A stretch of 64,000 bases of DNA from Symsagittifera roscoffensis (lineage: Eukaryota > Xenacoelomorpha > Acoela > Convolutidae), in assembly GCF_963678635.1 (NCBI RefSeq), contig NC_087068.1:51252563-51316562 (forward strand), given 5' to 3'. This document shows positions 1 to 13,000 of this stretch, in pieces. The notes under the pieces are model-generated. The model worked only from the letters and a program-made list of their open reading frames with translations. It had not been told where the DNA came from and searched no databases. Numbering within the stretch: the first letter of the stretch is position 1; each line of letters opens with the position of its first letter. A program made the translations under genes and the position numbers.

Positions 1-407
1 CTTGAAATTCAAAGAGCTTCAAGGGCATACATTTTTTCTTTGAAATTTGAATTTTGAAGTCAATTTATTTTTTCTGTTTCCTTGAGTTCATTGACTTTTG
101 TCCAACTGTCTGTTGGCGGTGATATGTTACAAAAGGTGGTAATTTTGAGTGTAGCGCATGCAGTAAATTTGAGAACTATAATGCATAATATAGTCAATTC
201 ATTTTCAATCAATTATATTACTACTAAGATAGTTTTTGTAGATATATTACTCTGCCAGATGAAATGCTATTCAAAAATTCAAAATTTAGAGTTGTTGGTC
301 AAGAAATTTGGCTTTTGAAACAAAGTATAAATAATGTGCGAAGTATAACAAAAAGCGATGCAGCTATTCCAATTGAACCTACCACCTATTATAATATGGT
401 GGAATCC
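1..407. other. unassigned AT-rich DNA
   Basis: No supported gene or repeat was seen. Short open frames here have no splice context, no domain and no repeat match. It may be intron or 5' flank of the gene whose last exons start at 920. Confidence 0.5.
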
Positions 408-743
408 CTCATACGCGAAGGACCGAATGCGCGAAAATAAAAATCAGCCAATCAGATTTCAGTAATCTAAAATTTGCAAACAAAGTAAACATTTACAGGG
501 ACTAGAATATTGATATTGGCCAAATATAAAAACGGTAGAAATATGCAAAATTTCCAAATTGTCACTGACGCCGCCGAATTGGAACATATTTTATATTTCA
601 AGAGTTTCGTTATAAAAGAAGCGAAATATTGCTTCATTTAATTGAATGGCAATTGCTTCTTTTTAAAATTTGACTTTCGGCTTATTTTATTTTCGGTCAT
701 TCGCTCACGAATTTTTTCGCGCATTCGGTTCTTCGTGCATGAG
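408..743. mobile_element. MITE with about 31-bp terminal inverted repeats
   Basis: The left end (408-438) reads CTCATACGCGAAGGACCGAA and continues with TGCGCGAAAAT. The right end (about 713-743) is its imperfect reverse complement, ending TTCTTCGTGCATGAG. The 336-bp interior has no coding capacity. A second copy of the family lies at 50488-50630 and shares the subterminal TCAGCCAATCA. A non-autonomous DNA transposon is the simplest reading. No clear target-site duplication was found, so the superfamily is open. Confidence 0.7.
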
Positions 744-919
744 AATAGCCCCCTTGTAGTATATCACCCTGTTGGCTGAGTTTGTTTCATAGCGCCCCCA
801 CTTTAAGTGAAGATTTCTTTTTCTAATTATTTCATTTTAAGCTAATGTTAGTTGCTCACTTTTAATTATTTAACATTTATAAAGACATTGGTAATAATAT
901 GTTTTATGGTAGATTTCAG

Positions 920-1913
920 TCTTCCAAAACACGAACACATAAAATACGATAGTCTCGCAGATGCTCTTAATCTCTCGGTCGGAGGATCGATTCCGGCAGA
1001 TAATAGAAGTTGTATTTTTCACGGCTTATTTTTTATCTTAATTTTTTTTTTGGCTTTTCAGAGCTACTTTTTGCCGTTTTCTTGTATGTGTTTGCAAAGC
1101 GCAGCTTCCTCTCTGTGTTAAATTACAATTTTTTCGCCTGTTTATTAGAATTGCAGACATGTGGAAGTGTACGAATGGGGAGCTGCGTGAGTCGGAGGAG
1201 AAAGTGCAGCTGCTGGTGACACATGACGACCAGGTGAAGAAGCTGAGCAATCTGTTGATGTTGGAGATCATGACGGAACCGTCACAACGCACCACTCTCG
1301 CCTCAAAGGTACCAACAGATCGGAATTACCCCCTCCCACCTCCCAAAAAAAACTAACAAAGTGAATGTTTACCCCTAAATTTTGAGGAAAATTAAAGCAG
1401 TAAGTAAAATGCCAACACGTAAAATGCCGATTTTTGATTGATTGGCTGGAAGTCAATTAGCAAGTGAAACGTTTCCAGCATACCTTTGTTTTTTCTGGGT
1501 AGGGGAATGTTTTTTTTTGGGTACAAGGGGTTCAATTTGTTTGAAATCTCATGACTATACTAGGGTTAAGCTTGCATGAAATGTGACCCGTATGAAGGAT
1601 TTTTTTATTTCGAAGGATGGAAATTGTAAACTTCTCTAGAGTAATAAATCGCGCAAGATTTTGATAAGTGTTCTGCAAATCGAAGCGTCTGTCACAGGAT
1701 TGGCGTGCTTATCTGATTATTCAACTGCTTTCTTTTCAGGCCATAAAAGAAGCCCTGGATAAAATTGACCTGCAGAAACATGCGGTTTCAACGACGACCC
1801 TAGAAAGCCAGACCGCTTCGACCAACAGTTTAGTGTTGAACAAGTCTCTAGACACTGTCGCACAAAGAAATAGTCCCAAGCAAGCAAAACTGCCTCATAT
1901 TGCCCATCGATAA
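920..1913 (+). CDS. Last three exons of an unrecognised gene
   Basis: The exons are 920-1008, 1157-1308 and 1740-1913, joined by introns with GT-AG ends (acceptors atttcag, ttgcag, ttttcag; donors gttgta, gtacca). Phases fit: exon 1 ends one base into a codon, exon 2 supplies two bases, and exons 2 and 3 meet between codons. The 138 residues visible end at TAA 1911. The exon-2 product is charged and helical (begins MWKCTNGELRESEEKVQ) and runs into a helical segment containing ALDKIDL, followed by a Ser/Thr-rich tail. No catalytic motif, signal peptide or membrane segment is seen. The helical stretch recalls a BAG-type helix only weakly, and no function is claimed. Upstream exons must lie before 920 or outside the window. 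A duplicated, partly decayed copy is at 17506-18489, and the preserved frames of its exons 2 and 3 support real coding status. Confidence 0.65.
1091..1120 (+). repeat. Hairpin/CTGTG motif, copy 1
   Basis: GCAAAGCGCAGCTTC followed by CTCTCTGTG, in the first intron of the upstream gene. It is a member of a dispersed motif family also seen at 17671, 20666, 22970, 34368, 49411, 55034 and 60641. Confidence 0.6.
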
Positions 1914-1951
1914 CTGGACATTTAGATGAAAAATTTCATGTTTTTCTTGTA

Positions 1952-1957
1952 AATAAA
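1952..1957 (+). terminator. Polyadenylation signal AATAAA
   Basis: AATAAA lies 39 bases after the TAA of the preceding gene, in a short AT-rich 3' UTR. The same hexamer sits at 18528-18533 in the duplicated copy. Confidence 0.6.
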
Positions 1958-2287
1958 TTGTAAATTTGTATCTATCCAAATTGTGAATTGCATTGCAGAT
2001 AGTGTTCAAGGTTAAAAGTTTTATAGGTGTAGTTTAAAGAGTTTTTTTAAGAGAAAGAACGCAAAATCCTGCTCCTCTCTATGCTTGAAAAATAATTTAA
2101 TTTTTGAAAGAGTAAACGGCATAAGAACAAAACAGTTCTTCATAATTTTTTTTCTACCTACTTTTTCACCAAGTGCCCGAATTTCAAATTTTCCCGTGTT
2201 TTGGTTAAATTTCAATTCGATTAAATATGAAATCGATTCTGTGTTTTTTAAGTGTCGAACTTTGGTCTTCGATTTCTGTGTTCAATT

Positions 2288-2311
2288 AGTATGTATATAT
2301 ATATATATTTA
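2288..2311. repeat. (TA)n microsatellite
   Basis: A short TA run in copy A. The matching run in copy B (about 18867-18890) is longer, and it is almost the only difference between the copies over several hundred bases. Confidence 0.8.
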
Positions 2312-3622
2312 GTAAGAGTCTATGAACGTGATTCAGACTAGTTTGTAGGTCCTGATGATTGTTGTTGTTTTTCTGCATTAAATTGCAATTTCATTTCATA
2401 AAATTTTGAATTTTTCCAGCGTAGGCAGACTTGCGATTGCTTATGTTAATAAATTTAGTGGCAAAATAGAAACTGTTCTCAGTATTCTTTTTGCCATTTT
2501 ACGGTATGATAGAGTTCTGATGAATGCATGCCAAGATAGAAAAGGTTAAACTTGATCTTCTAAGAAGCGCAAATTGTGCGAACAAATCTGAATGATTCAG
2601 TTTCGAATTTAGAGTTTTGGTTAAATAAGGTTAAGTTCGAACGTTAACTCACTTTAGTCAGAGAGCATATTAGCGCCAATTTGTTCCTAACGTGTAACCA
2701 TTATACGTATCGATAACGTTTACACCTAATTTAACGTAAGATTTAGACAACCGCTCCACGTCATTTAACGAAGTCTAACCCACTGAGTAGTTGTTCTGAA
2801 TTGGGTTAGTTTCATCGAACATTGTCATTGGAAAAGATTCCGAAAATCAGTAAAATCTAAGGCGATTTTTTTAAATAAACTAAAAAACGCCTATTTTGTT
2901 TGGTTTCATAGAGCTGATTGACAAATTCCAGCATTTTTTTTTCTCGTCGATACTGTTTATGAGAAAACTGCCAGTATGTTGGACATTTGATCTTACAACA
3001 TCAGAACCTAAAAATTTCGGCAAATATGACCAGAAAATATAAATCACAGTTTCTGCAGCAAGAATGCCACAAACGATCTTGGGCTGTAAGATCAGGTTGT
3101 TTTTCAATTTGGAAAGTATCTTTCCGTCTTCAATTTCTGTGTTTGAATTTTTCGTACTAATTAATTGGTTAAAATATTAGTTTTTATGGATCTCTTCACA
3201 AACTAATTTGAATTGAGTCAAAAATTTTGAATTTTTTGAGCCGTTTGATAGTTGTATAACTGCGTCCCGAGTCAACAATTTAGAACGAAGTTGTCGGATT
3301 TTTATCCTTTTTATCAACATGAGATAAATTTATCGAAATGTCACTCTTTTATTGTTCTTCAAGCTTAGCTTAAATATTTTTAAAGTCCAAAGTTATTAGG
3401 CGATATTTTTTCTACATTCGAGAGCGTAGTGCAATAGTACGATTTTTTTCAAACCTAAGTTGCACCTATCAGTGCAACTTTGAATGGCACTTCACGGCTT
3501 TTTGATAGCATAAGCTCTGGCCTTTGATTAATAATAAGTTAACACAGTTGATACCTAGCAAAGTTTTACTAATTCAAGACTTATTTCTACTTTTTTTCTT
3601 GTATAAAGCTGTTTTTGGTGTT

Positions 3623-4041
3623 CAAAATAGGTGGAACCTGATCTAAACTACATTTTATGATTGGATAAATTAGATATTTTACCACTGTAAAGTATTTAAT
3701 ATTAACCAATCATGATCCATCAAACTAACAACCCACTTATTTGTAAGTGCTGGAATTACTTGTAATTTCAGCACCAGAGAGATTTGAATTTAACTTAGAA
3801 ATTAGTTGTCTCTCCAAGAGAACTTCAGCAGCCGCAATAAACCAGTATACCCTAGATCTATTGAGCCTAGCAGAGACTAGTTAAACAACCTGAGACTAGA
3901 TAGTATAAGAGTAAGATTAGGATCGGTATTAGACTAAGAAGTTGCACGAATCTATCCGGCCGAAAATAAGATAGCGTGACGAGCAGACGGTGTACCCTAT
4001 CCGAAATTACTCTATGAGTTAACCACATCGGTCATAACTCA
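3623..4041 (+). repeat. Candidate 5' LTR
   Basis: The right end is set by CA at 4040-4041, two bases before a TGG primer-binding site. The left end is uncertain: either TG at 3623, where A/C repeat homology breaks off, or TGTAAGTGCTGG at 3742. An AATAAA at 3836-3841 fits an LTR polyadenylation signal. There is no second LTR in the window to align with, so this is an inference from position. Confidence 0.45.
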
Positions 4042-4043
4042 TC

Positions 4044-4066
4044 TGGTGCGACCATAAGTCTCGAAC
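4044..4066 (+). promoter_or_regulatory. Candidate tRNA primer-binding site
   Basis: The sequence starts TGGTGCGACCATAAGTC, as expected for the complement of a tRNA 3' CCA end, and continues TCTCGAAC, the complement of a T-loop (GTTCGAGA). Loop-to-CCA spacing is one base short of a standard tRNA, so the primer tRNA is not named. Confidence 0.5.
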
Positions 4067-5288
4067 AAGACCTTAATAGCTTAGAATTAACCAAAAATAG
4101 ATTAGAATTTAGACAAAACATTTTTAAAATGTTATACGACGATAATTTAATCGAAATGTCTCTACGACTCAATAGATCAGAGCCAATATTCCGAACGATA
4201 ACAGAACTACCCGGAATTGCAAGAAGACCTCGAACCAGAGACGACATACGACAAAGTAGAAACTTACCAAATAGTTATATGATAGTACGGCAAAAGCCAA
4301 CACAGACTTTTATATTGAGAATTTTATTAGCAATGAATTTAGATTTTCATTCGCAAACATAAAATCTTGAAGTCAATCTTCATAATCATTTCAGCCGCTA
4401 AACAAAACTATTAATATACAATAACGATTGATAAAAAGATCTCAGATCGTTTTCTTAAAAATCTGCAGTATCATATAAAACATGTTTGGAAAATATTTAT
4501 TGAAAATCAAAATAAAAATTAGTAGCATGACAATAAACTGTTAGTAATCATAAAATCATCAGTTGTCCCAGCTTCATCACCTAAAACATAACAGCAATCA
4601 TAAGCTCACTAATATCATTAAAACACTAAATCTTTTCTTAAATAAATTTAAATCATTTTAAACTTAAATTCACTTAATTTTAAAATCAGATCATCAAGGC
4701 TTATCCTTGGATCTTAATTCATTTTCTATTTAATTAAATTTAAACTTGATCATCAAGGCCTATCCTTGGATCAAAAAGAACAATTTTGTTCTTCCCCACC
4801 CACTTAGCTAGTGTCTAACGACCTCCAACGTCGATTCACTATCCAACCCTTTCAAAAAACCCAAGACTAATAGAAACTTTTGAACAACACTAATCATTCA
4901 AATTAGGATAAACAGTGAAGAACTTCGGTTATTCATCCTTCACTTGAACCCTCTTCTTACCAGACCCAGGATAAATCGTAGACTTAGTAAGTTTAAAATA
5001 GTATCTAACGAACTACTCGCGTTCTAATTATACCTGAACCTTGTGGATCGATTTACTATTCTCCAACCCTTGAACACAATCATTACCCCTAAGTAAGATT
5101 AAGTAATTTAACACCTTAGCTTATACTAGCCACGAGAAAGTAAAAAATCATTCTTCGGAATCGATATACTTTTCTCTCCAACCCTGAACAATAGACCCAG
5201 GTTAAGCTAACCAAAAAATCGTAAGGACTAACAATTTAAGAAAATAGAAATCATCTAACAACTTTTTGCATCCGTCATCCTAAACCTT
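4067..5288 (+). repeat. Retroelement leader with internal repeats
   Basis: About 1.2 kb without a supported gene between PBS and first ORF. GATCATCAAGG followed by TATCCTTGGATC occurs twice (about 4690 and 4747), and each can fold on itself. A longer motif ending in CTATCCAACCC or CTCCAACCCT recurs near 4835, 5055 and 5175. Two copies of AGACCCAGG stand near 4962 and 5193. A packaging or translation-control leader is an inference. Confidence 0.6.
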
Positions 5289-5756
5289 ATGTCATTTAAA
5301 AATCTAGGAAACAAACAAACAATAGTTTTACACAACTGTGAAATAGATAACAAAAAACACGACCTTGTAATCACACCACACACACAAACAGTTGGATATA
5401 TCAGAACAAAACGACAAACACTAAAAAGGAAAATAATAACTAAACAAAGACAAATAACACGAAAAAGATTTTCCAATAATAGAAACGCATTTTCAGAATC
5501 AGAAGCCAGCAATTTAGACGAACTTTATAAATTAAAAGAATCTATAGATAAAAATTGCCCCATTCACGATCAATTATATTTTTCCGACTCAGAAACAACT
5601 TCAAATTCATCAAAAAGAGGAAAAAGACGAATAAAAAAGCAATATAAACACAAACCAGTACACTTATATAACTGGAATCAACCAATTAGACACATCGATA
5701 ATTACCTATTAACAGTCATTAAACAAAAAAATGAGCCAAACACACACTCCAAGTGA
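5289..5756 (+). CDS. Small basic ORF upstream of gag
   Basis: 155 residues from a genuine ATG, overlapping the gag start by 26 bases in another frame. The protein is Lys/Arg-rich with a Ser/acidic patch (YFSDSETTSNSSKRGKRR) near residues 97-114. It has no zinc knuckle, no hydrophobic segment and no family that I recognise. Its position between leader and gag suggests an accessory protein or an alternative N-terminus for Gag joined by frameshifting. The base composition matches the rest of the element. It could also be a non-coding open stretch, since A-rich DNA gives chance ORFs, but 155 codons from ATG is long for that. Confidence 0.45.
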   Translation: MSFKNLGNKQTIVLHNCEIDNKKHDLVITPHTQTVGYIRTKRQTLKRKIITKQRQITRKRFSNNRNAFSESEASNLDELYKLKESIDKNCPIHDQLYFSDSETTSNSSKRGKRRIKKQYKHKPVHLYNWNQPIRHIDNYLLTVIKQKNEPNTHSK

Positions 5757-8700
5757 AGATAGTCCAGATGATGACGATATCTTCCCCTTCCTCGTAGATG
5801 CACCCAATGATAGAGGACAGCATATACTTTGCAAGAATTTACTACTAAATTTATTTGAACCCGGAATCAGCCCATGTAAAGCAGAGTTCCCAGATGTAAC
5901 GATCAAAAGACAAATTATTGATCACTATCTGAAAGATATATGTAATTTGACACAACAATACGGAATCTACACCATAGAATTCAGCTCACCAAACCCGAAT
6001 CACCGCAAATATGTAAAATATTAGAAAACTAAATCCCAATCCCCAGTGTCTCACCGACAGAGAATCTAAACATATAAGGGTACGGCATGAAATCACACTA
6101 TTTTCAACTTTTCTACATATAATTAAAGAAAATTTCACTAAAGATGATGTTTCACAACATACAAAACATGACTTACAAAAAATTTTGGCATGGTTTATAA
6201 TAGATTATTTCACACATAATATAGATTTAATTTCACAAGCAAGAAAAAAATTCAGACCTCAAAATTCAAACGATGATACCGCCATCACAGAACAGTCAGT
6301 ATACGTTTGGGACCCCGAATGGTCTCATTATGCATTTATAAATATCCCACAATCAATTGCAAGTCAAGCAATAAATACAATATCTTATACAAGAGATTAT
6401 GTAAGAGTAATACCATTATCCATTGATGCAACACCATTAAACTACAATACATTTCTACCTGATACGCGAAATAACAGCTTAAACTCGACCGTCATACACA
6501 ATGAAAACCTTAATGGAACTAGGAATCTCACTCAACAAGATATTCAGACACCATCACACTTCATAAATGAAGAAATTGTACAAACAACAACAACTACACA
6601 ACAAAGTATTTCACCAATACGTCCAAATTTAACAACACCAAGAAATACAAACACTTCAATAGCACAGGCAACCTTACAATCAACCGTTAAACCTTCGGTT
6701 GCTCCAAAATATTCACAAATGGATTATCAAACATATAGACCCATGACAATACCGTCAAAAACACGCAGAACATTCACAAGAAACAATTTTGCGAAACACA
6801 ATTATAATTACACACATTCATCAAAAACAAACTATCCCCCCCGAAAAAATAATCATAATCAGATAAGATCTCGATATTGGGATAACCCAATGGCAACAAC
6901 CAATTCAGTAAATTTTCAAACTAATTCACATCCTCCACAGGATCGTAGTGAAAATTACCCATTCTTTCAACAGAATAAAAATAAAAAGCAAGCATCTCAT
7001 CAAACGGATTATTTATCCTCTGACGATGATTATTTACAACCAGATATATTTGCACCATACACTCAAGAATATCGTGGACAAGGAGTGCAAAAACCGTATA
7101 CATATCATAGAATTTTTTCTCCCAACCCAACAGATACACAATATCAACAACCAATGCAAATGCAAAACCCAATTAATACACAATCCTTTCAACCAATTCA
7201 GCCACAAAACCCAATGGTTACACACTCGTATCAACCAACACAAATGCAAAATGAAATACCACTTCCATATTACCTTCAACAACACGAAATAACAAAAAAT
7301 CAACTTTCAAATTTTTCACAAATGCCAAATGCAGCAGAATCATTACAAATGACAATGAATCCATACCTTATGGGTGGATCATCAATAACATCAAACAAAT
7401 CATTAATGGTATTCACAGGAACAGACCCTGAATATTCTGTGGAAGATTATTTAAATGCAGTAACAGCAAATTTAATTTTAAATATAGGACCTGAACCAAT
7501 CAATACGCCACTACATCAAAACTGGATACATCGACGCACAGCGTTGATACAGACAACCTTAGACGGCGCAGCCCAAAAATGGTTTTCAGTATTGCCTATA
7601 GAAATAAAATCAAATTGGAAAAGATTTACACAAGAATTTTCAAAAATGTTTGACTCCGAGAGAAACAAACAACAACAAAGAGTTTTATGTAATGAAATTC
7701 GCAGATTACCAAATGAAACCATCAAATAATTAGCAGTACGTATCGAAACACTAGTTCGAAAAGCATATTCATTAAATACACACGACTATAAAAACACAAA
7801 AATGACAGAAATCTTAATGATGACCTTAACACCTCAATTAAGGAAAATAGCAATAAAAAAGAGAGCATCCCATCCCTCCTCAATTCGAGAGCCCGATTTA
7901 GATTTTCGAAAACTAGTAGACAAACTAGAGCAAGCGGAAATCACAATGAAACTTGAAGAAACAGAAAATCTGAAATTACAATATGTTAACCGAATTGAAA
8001 CAAATACCACAAATATCAATAATATACAGGAATCAGATACAGACCTCGTTGAAAAAATCACTGAAATACTCAATATTTACGAAAAACACCCAAACTTTAA
8101 AGGCAAACCATCTTTCAAAAAATGGTGTAATTATTGCCGACGATACGGACATAGTATTTCTGAATGTAGACAAAAACAACAGGACAATCAAAACAAACCT
8201 CAAAAATATAAAGAACCAAATAAATCATTCTATCAGTACATGAAAAAAGATCAAAATCTACCGAACAAATATGTATACAGCAACAACAGTTCAGGAAAAC
8301 CACTTCCGAACAATACCAATTACACGAGATCTCAATCACCATATAACTCAAGTTATAGAGGAAGATCACCAGAACGAAGAAATACACAAAATTCGTCACA
8401 AAATCATTATAATAGACCAAATAGTCGAAATAACTACTCCAGATCAAATTCGAATACAACACGATTTGTTTCTAGATCTAATTCCCAATCAAGGAATAAT
8501 TACCATCCAAACAATCAATCACGAAACTCATCATACAATAGAAATAGAAACTACTCCAATAATCGAAATAGAAGTTATTCAAACAACCGAAACCAGAATT
8601 ACCCGAACAATCGATCAAGGAATAACTCATATAATAGATCAAACTATAACAGACCAAACAATAATTATCAAAACAGATCACGAAATAATTCACAAAATCG

Positions 8701-10006
8701 ACATCCAAGTTATAATAACCGTTATAGAAATTATTCCCAATCACCACACAGGAATAATAACCATTATAATAATTCTAACAATCGCCACAGAAGTAGTACA
8801 CCTAAAAATCAAAGAAATATTAATCAAGTACAATCAAATCCAGAAACAACATCAGACCCCCCAGGTATTGATGACACAGGAAATAACGAACTACAACTAA
8901 ATCAAATAAACTGTGAATCATCAGATTCAGAAAGTGATACAGAAAACACTATCTCCATAAATATGATAGCAGTCGAAAATGACTACGAACCTATTATATA
9001 TGAACAAACTTTTTCATCACATATATATGAAAATCAATTAGAACTCCTTCACAATTATTATATTGAACCCATCCATTCTACACAAACGGCACAAGAAACT
9101 AACGAAATCAACACTACAAATCAATCCAATGAAAATGACAAAACAAAATGCTTGAATAAAAATCACATCTATCAAAATATACAAAAAGAACAACCCAAAG
9201 AAAAAATTTGGACAATACCATTTTTTTTAGAAAGTCCAAGAAACAAAGAATTTCAACCACCAGATCTTGAAATTGATTTTTTAATTGATTCAGGAGCAGA
9301 ATCAAACATAATAAACATTCCCACATGGAATGAGATAAAAACATTACACCCAAAACTAACGCCTCTTGAAACCTCCAGTAAACTAGCAACAGCACAAGGA
9401 TCAACATTGGTAAACTATGGAAAAATCCAATTATTTCTTCTCCCCACAAGAACAATAGAGCAAAATAAAATTTTAAATAAACCATTTAAACAAATATTTC
9501 ATATCACTGATATTAAACACAATATCATTGAAATACCATTTATCTCTAAATATATACCAACAATCAACATTTTGAATAGTAAAATACTAATCAAAGATAA
9601 ATACTCAAAAACAAAAGACACATCCCTAACATTTTTTCAAAGATTGAACAAACAACCACCATTCTTTTCAAAATTTTATCCAACATATAACCAACAAAGA
9701 AAACACCTGAAACCACTATCAGGAAACATATATAATTTTTCAATAAAACAAGTTCACCAATATGATAAGAAACAAAATAAACAACAACTCTATATGTCAG
9801 ATTTTGAATTCAAACCTATCCATAAGTTTTTCAAAATCACAATCTCATCCATAAAATATTTGAAAAACTCGAATTCAGATATTATTTCTCTACATGTATA
9901 CAACAATACACCCTATCAAGTAACATTACCTTTAGGACTTTTAGGATATTGCGAAACCAACGCTACGATATCACCAGTACACGAAAAAAGCATACCGCGT
10001 AAATAA
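5731..10006 (+). pseudogene. gag: gag-protease region, interrupted
   Basis: It starts at ATG 5731 with an acidic N-terminus. The first frame ends at TAG 6022, and a second frame, open from 6017, carries on to an in-frame TAA at 7727. The same frame then runs on to 10006. The capsid-like part (about 7400-7990) has the FTGTDPEYSVEDYL-type start of retrotransposon Gag domains and continues in sense across the TAA, so that codon looks like a nonsense change or a readthrough site. A CX2CX4HX4C zinc knuckle follows (cysteines at residues 109, 112 and 122 and histidine 117, counting from ATG 7802). Next comes about 120 residues of Asn/Arg/Ser/Tyr repeats (8340-8800), which would bind RNA, and then an aspartic protease with the active-site triad Asp-Ser-Gly at 9287. 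The product would form the particle and process the polyproteins. The 6.0-kb shift and the TAA make this copy unlikely to be functional without recoding. Confidence 0.85.
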
Positions 10007-10069
10007 TATACTCCAGTTATTAGATATTTGTCAATCCACAATTCTTAATGAAGAATTATCCATAAATAA

Positions 10070-13000
10070 TATAATGAAAAAAGAGATACAGATTATTTCA
10101 CAAAAACCCCATATTTCAAACCTACATTCAACATAAATAACTATACAGAGAATCAACAGAAATTTTTAACAATGTTTAACTTCCAACATTCACAAATAAC
10201 ACAAGACGAATTTGATAAATTAGCCAAACAGCTAATAAAATATTCATCAGTCTATGCAACATCCAAATTTGATGTTAGCAAAATCAGCTCATCATTACAT
10301 CTTCCATTAAAACCTGACGCAGTTTTCAAAAAACAAAGAGCAAGTAAAGTACTAATTCACTTACATGATAAGGTAAACAGATTACTCGATATTTTAGAAC
10401 AATACAATATTATCTCACCGGTAAACAAAGAAGAACAACCAAAAGGTAACACATTTATCAACCCTGTTATCATCCTAGCAAAAGGAGAATCATTAAAAAT
10501 AGTTCTAAACGCTAGATACCTTAATTCACTAATAGATGAATCAAAATGCAATTGGCCTATTGAACCAATACAAGTTATTTTAACAAAATTAAACGGAAAA
10601 CACTTTACAACCGCAGATATGAATAGTGCATATAATCAAATGCCACTAGATGAACAATCGCGACGCTTAACACAATTTGTTATTGGAAATCAACAATATG
10701 AATTCAACCGCCTATTCTATGGAATATCCATAGGACCAGCAGCATTTTCAGCTTTTATGAGCAAAATTTTTAGACCACTAATACTCAAGAAAAACGCAAT
10801 CACCTATTTAGACGATGTTTTTATGCAATCACAGACAAAAGAAGAAATGTTCAATGTTTTAGAACACTATCACAAAATACTTCAGAACGAAAATCTGAAG
10901 GCCGCCCCCGATAAATCACACTTCTTTTTAACACGAGTTAAACTCTTAGGACACAATATAGAAAGAAAAACAATCACTCCATTAAAATCACGCATTGATG
11001 CTATTCAAAAGCTCCAACCACCAACAAACAAAAAGAAAATCCAAGAATTCCTTGGAATGTTAAATTTTTTAAGCAAATATGTCTATAAAATGCAATTATA
11101 CCTAAGACCATTCTATAATATACTTAGACAACAAAATAATTTTGAATGGAACACAGAACATCAAGCACGATTTGAAGAAATTAAAAAACTCTTAACTGAA
11201 CAAATTTCGAATACAATTCCAGATCCAAATCAACCATTCTATGCATTGTGCGATGCTTCGAATTTTGGCATCGGCGCAGCATTATTACAATCACACAATG
11301 GTACAAACAAAATGAACCTTATATCAGCAAATTCTCGATTATTCACTCAAGCAGAGCTAAGACCCTCAACTCTAATGAGAGAATGTACAGCTATAATATA
11401 TACACTAACAGAATATGAATTTCTGATACTTGGATCAAAACATCCAACAGTCCTATTCACAGATCATAAACCAATCATCTTTCTCTTTACACAAAAATCC
11501 AATCCAAATCACCGAGTTTATAGGTTTCAACTAATTCTAATGAAATTCCCAAACTTACATATAGTTTGGACAGCAGGAAAGAATCTTGCATTACCAGACA
11601 CTTTAAGTCGAAATACACCACCTGAATTACTTACACGTAAAACTACAGTAGAAATACCCAAAAATATAAAATTCTACCTTGCAGAAAACGAAACATCACC
11701 CCGACTAGAATGCAAATATGCAGTAAAAACTGACGTTGAACAATCACAGATAAACAATCTACAACACTTCCCACTTTATTTAGATTGCCAAAATAACCAC
11801 TATGAAGTTGATCTACTTGAAACATCAACTTTCAAACCAATTCCATATTCACAATGGATAAAAAATAACACCCAACAAAAAAGAGTAAAACAACACCCGC
11901 ATAAAAAAGACCTTTTTCCATTAATTGAAAAAGAAAATCTAACTGATAAAATAAATTTATCAGGACCACAAACAAACGATTCAAAATACACAATAAATCA
12001 AGTTTTTGACCTCCATGACCCACTTGATACAATTCCTTTATCTAAATTAAAAATTGAAAACATTTTTCTCCCCCAAACAAAAAAAATTACAATTAATACT
12101 TTGAAACAATATCAAAATCTTGACCCAGTAATTAGACAACTAAAATCATGGCACAAATATAAAACTAAACCCGTCAAGGCAGATACAACTATTTTAGGAA
12201 ATAAAACACTCCTCCGATATTTTCGAAAATTCAATAATACAACAATTAACGAAAACACAGACCTTCTAGAATACCAATTAAATGAATCTACAGTTCCCTG
12301 TCTCCCCCTAAGTATGATTCTTATAGCTTTTAATATTTCACATACACAAAACATTAAAGGACACTCTGGATCAGAGAAAACATATTCAAATTTCATACAA
12401 AATTTTTATTTTCCAAATGCACCAATTTGGATAAAAGTACTATGCAATGATTGTATAGTATGTCAGCTAAATAAACCTTACCCAAATCAAAAACAAATAG
12501 CACAAAAACAAGATTTTAAAGGACAAAGTTTGTACTTTAACCACCGTATTTCATTTGATACAAAAGGACCAATTTCACCCTCATCCGAAGGAAACTCCTA
12601 CATTATGGTAATTGTTGACGCGTTTACACATTATGTAGCACTTAACCCAGTACCACATTGTAACGCTTATTACGCTTACACAACACTCAATGAACACTTG
12701 ATAGCCAAATTCGGACTACCAGAAATTTTAGTTACAGACAACGGTACAGAATTCATAAATAATGAAATCATCACACTATGTCATTTATATAACATCAAAC
12801 ACAAACCACGTACATCTCACGCACCTTGGACAAACGGCTTAGTCGAAGGTATGAACCGTTCACTACAAGAATATCTTAGATGTATCATCAATGGAAATGA
12901 AACAAGATACACCGAATGGTCAGCAGATGTAAAACTATTTCCCTTAGCATATAATTCACAAATCACGACAACTCTAGGAATGCCATCATATGAAATGGTT

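Larger units (their letters stand above)
838..3628 (+). repeat. Large duplicated block, copy A
   Basis: About 2.8 kb repeated at 17456-20656 (copy B) and, in its 3' part, at about 22510-22960 (copy C). It holds the last three exons of the upstream gene and about 1.7 kb of non-coding DNA. From about 2020 to 3190 it differs from B at only a handful of positions. From about 3196 to 3628 it matches C better than B, and it lacks about 255 bp present in both. Homology stops at 3628, where the retroelement begins. Confidence 0.9.
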
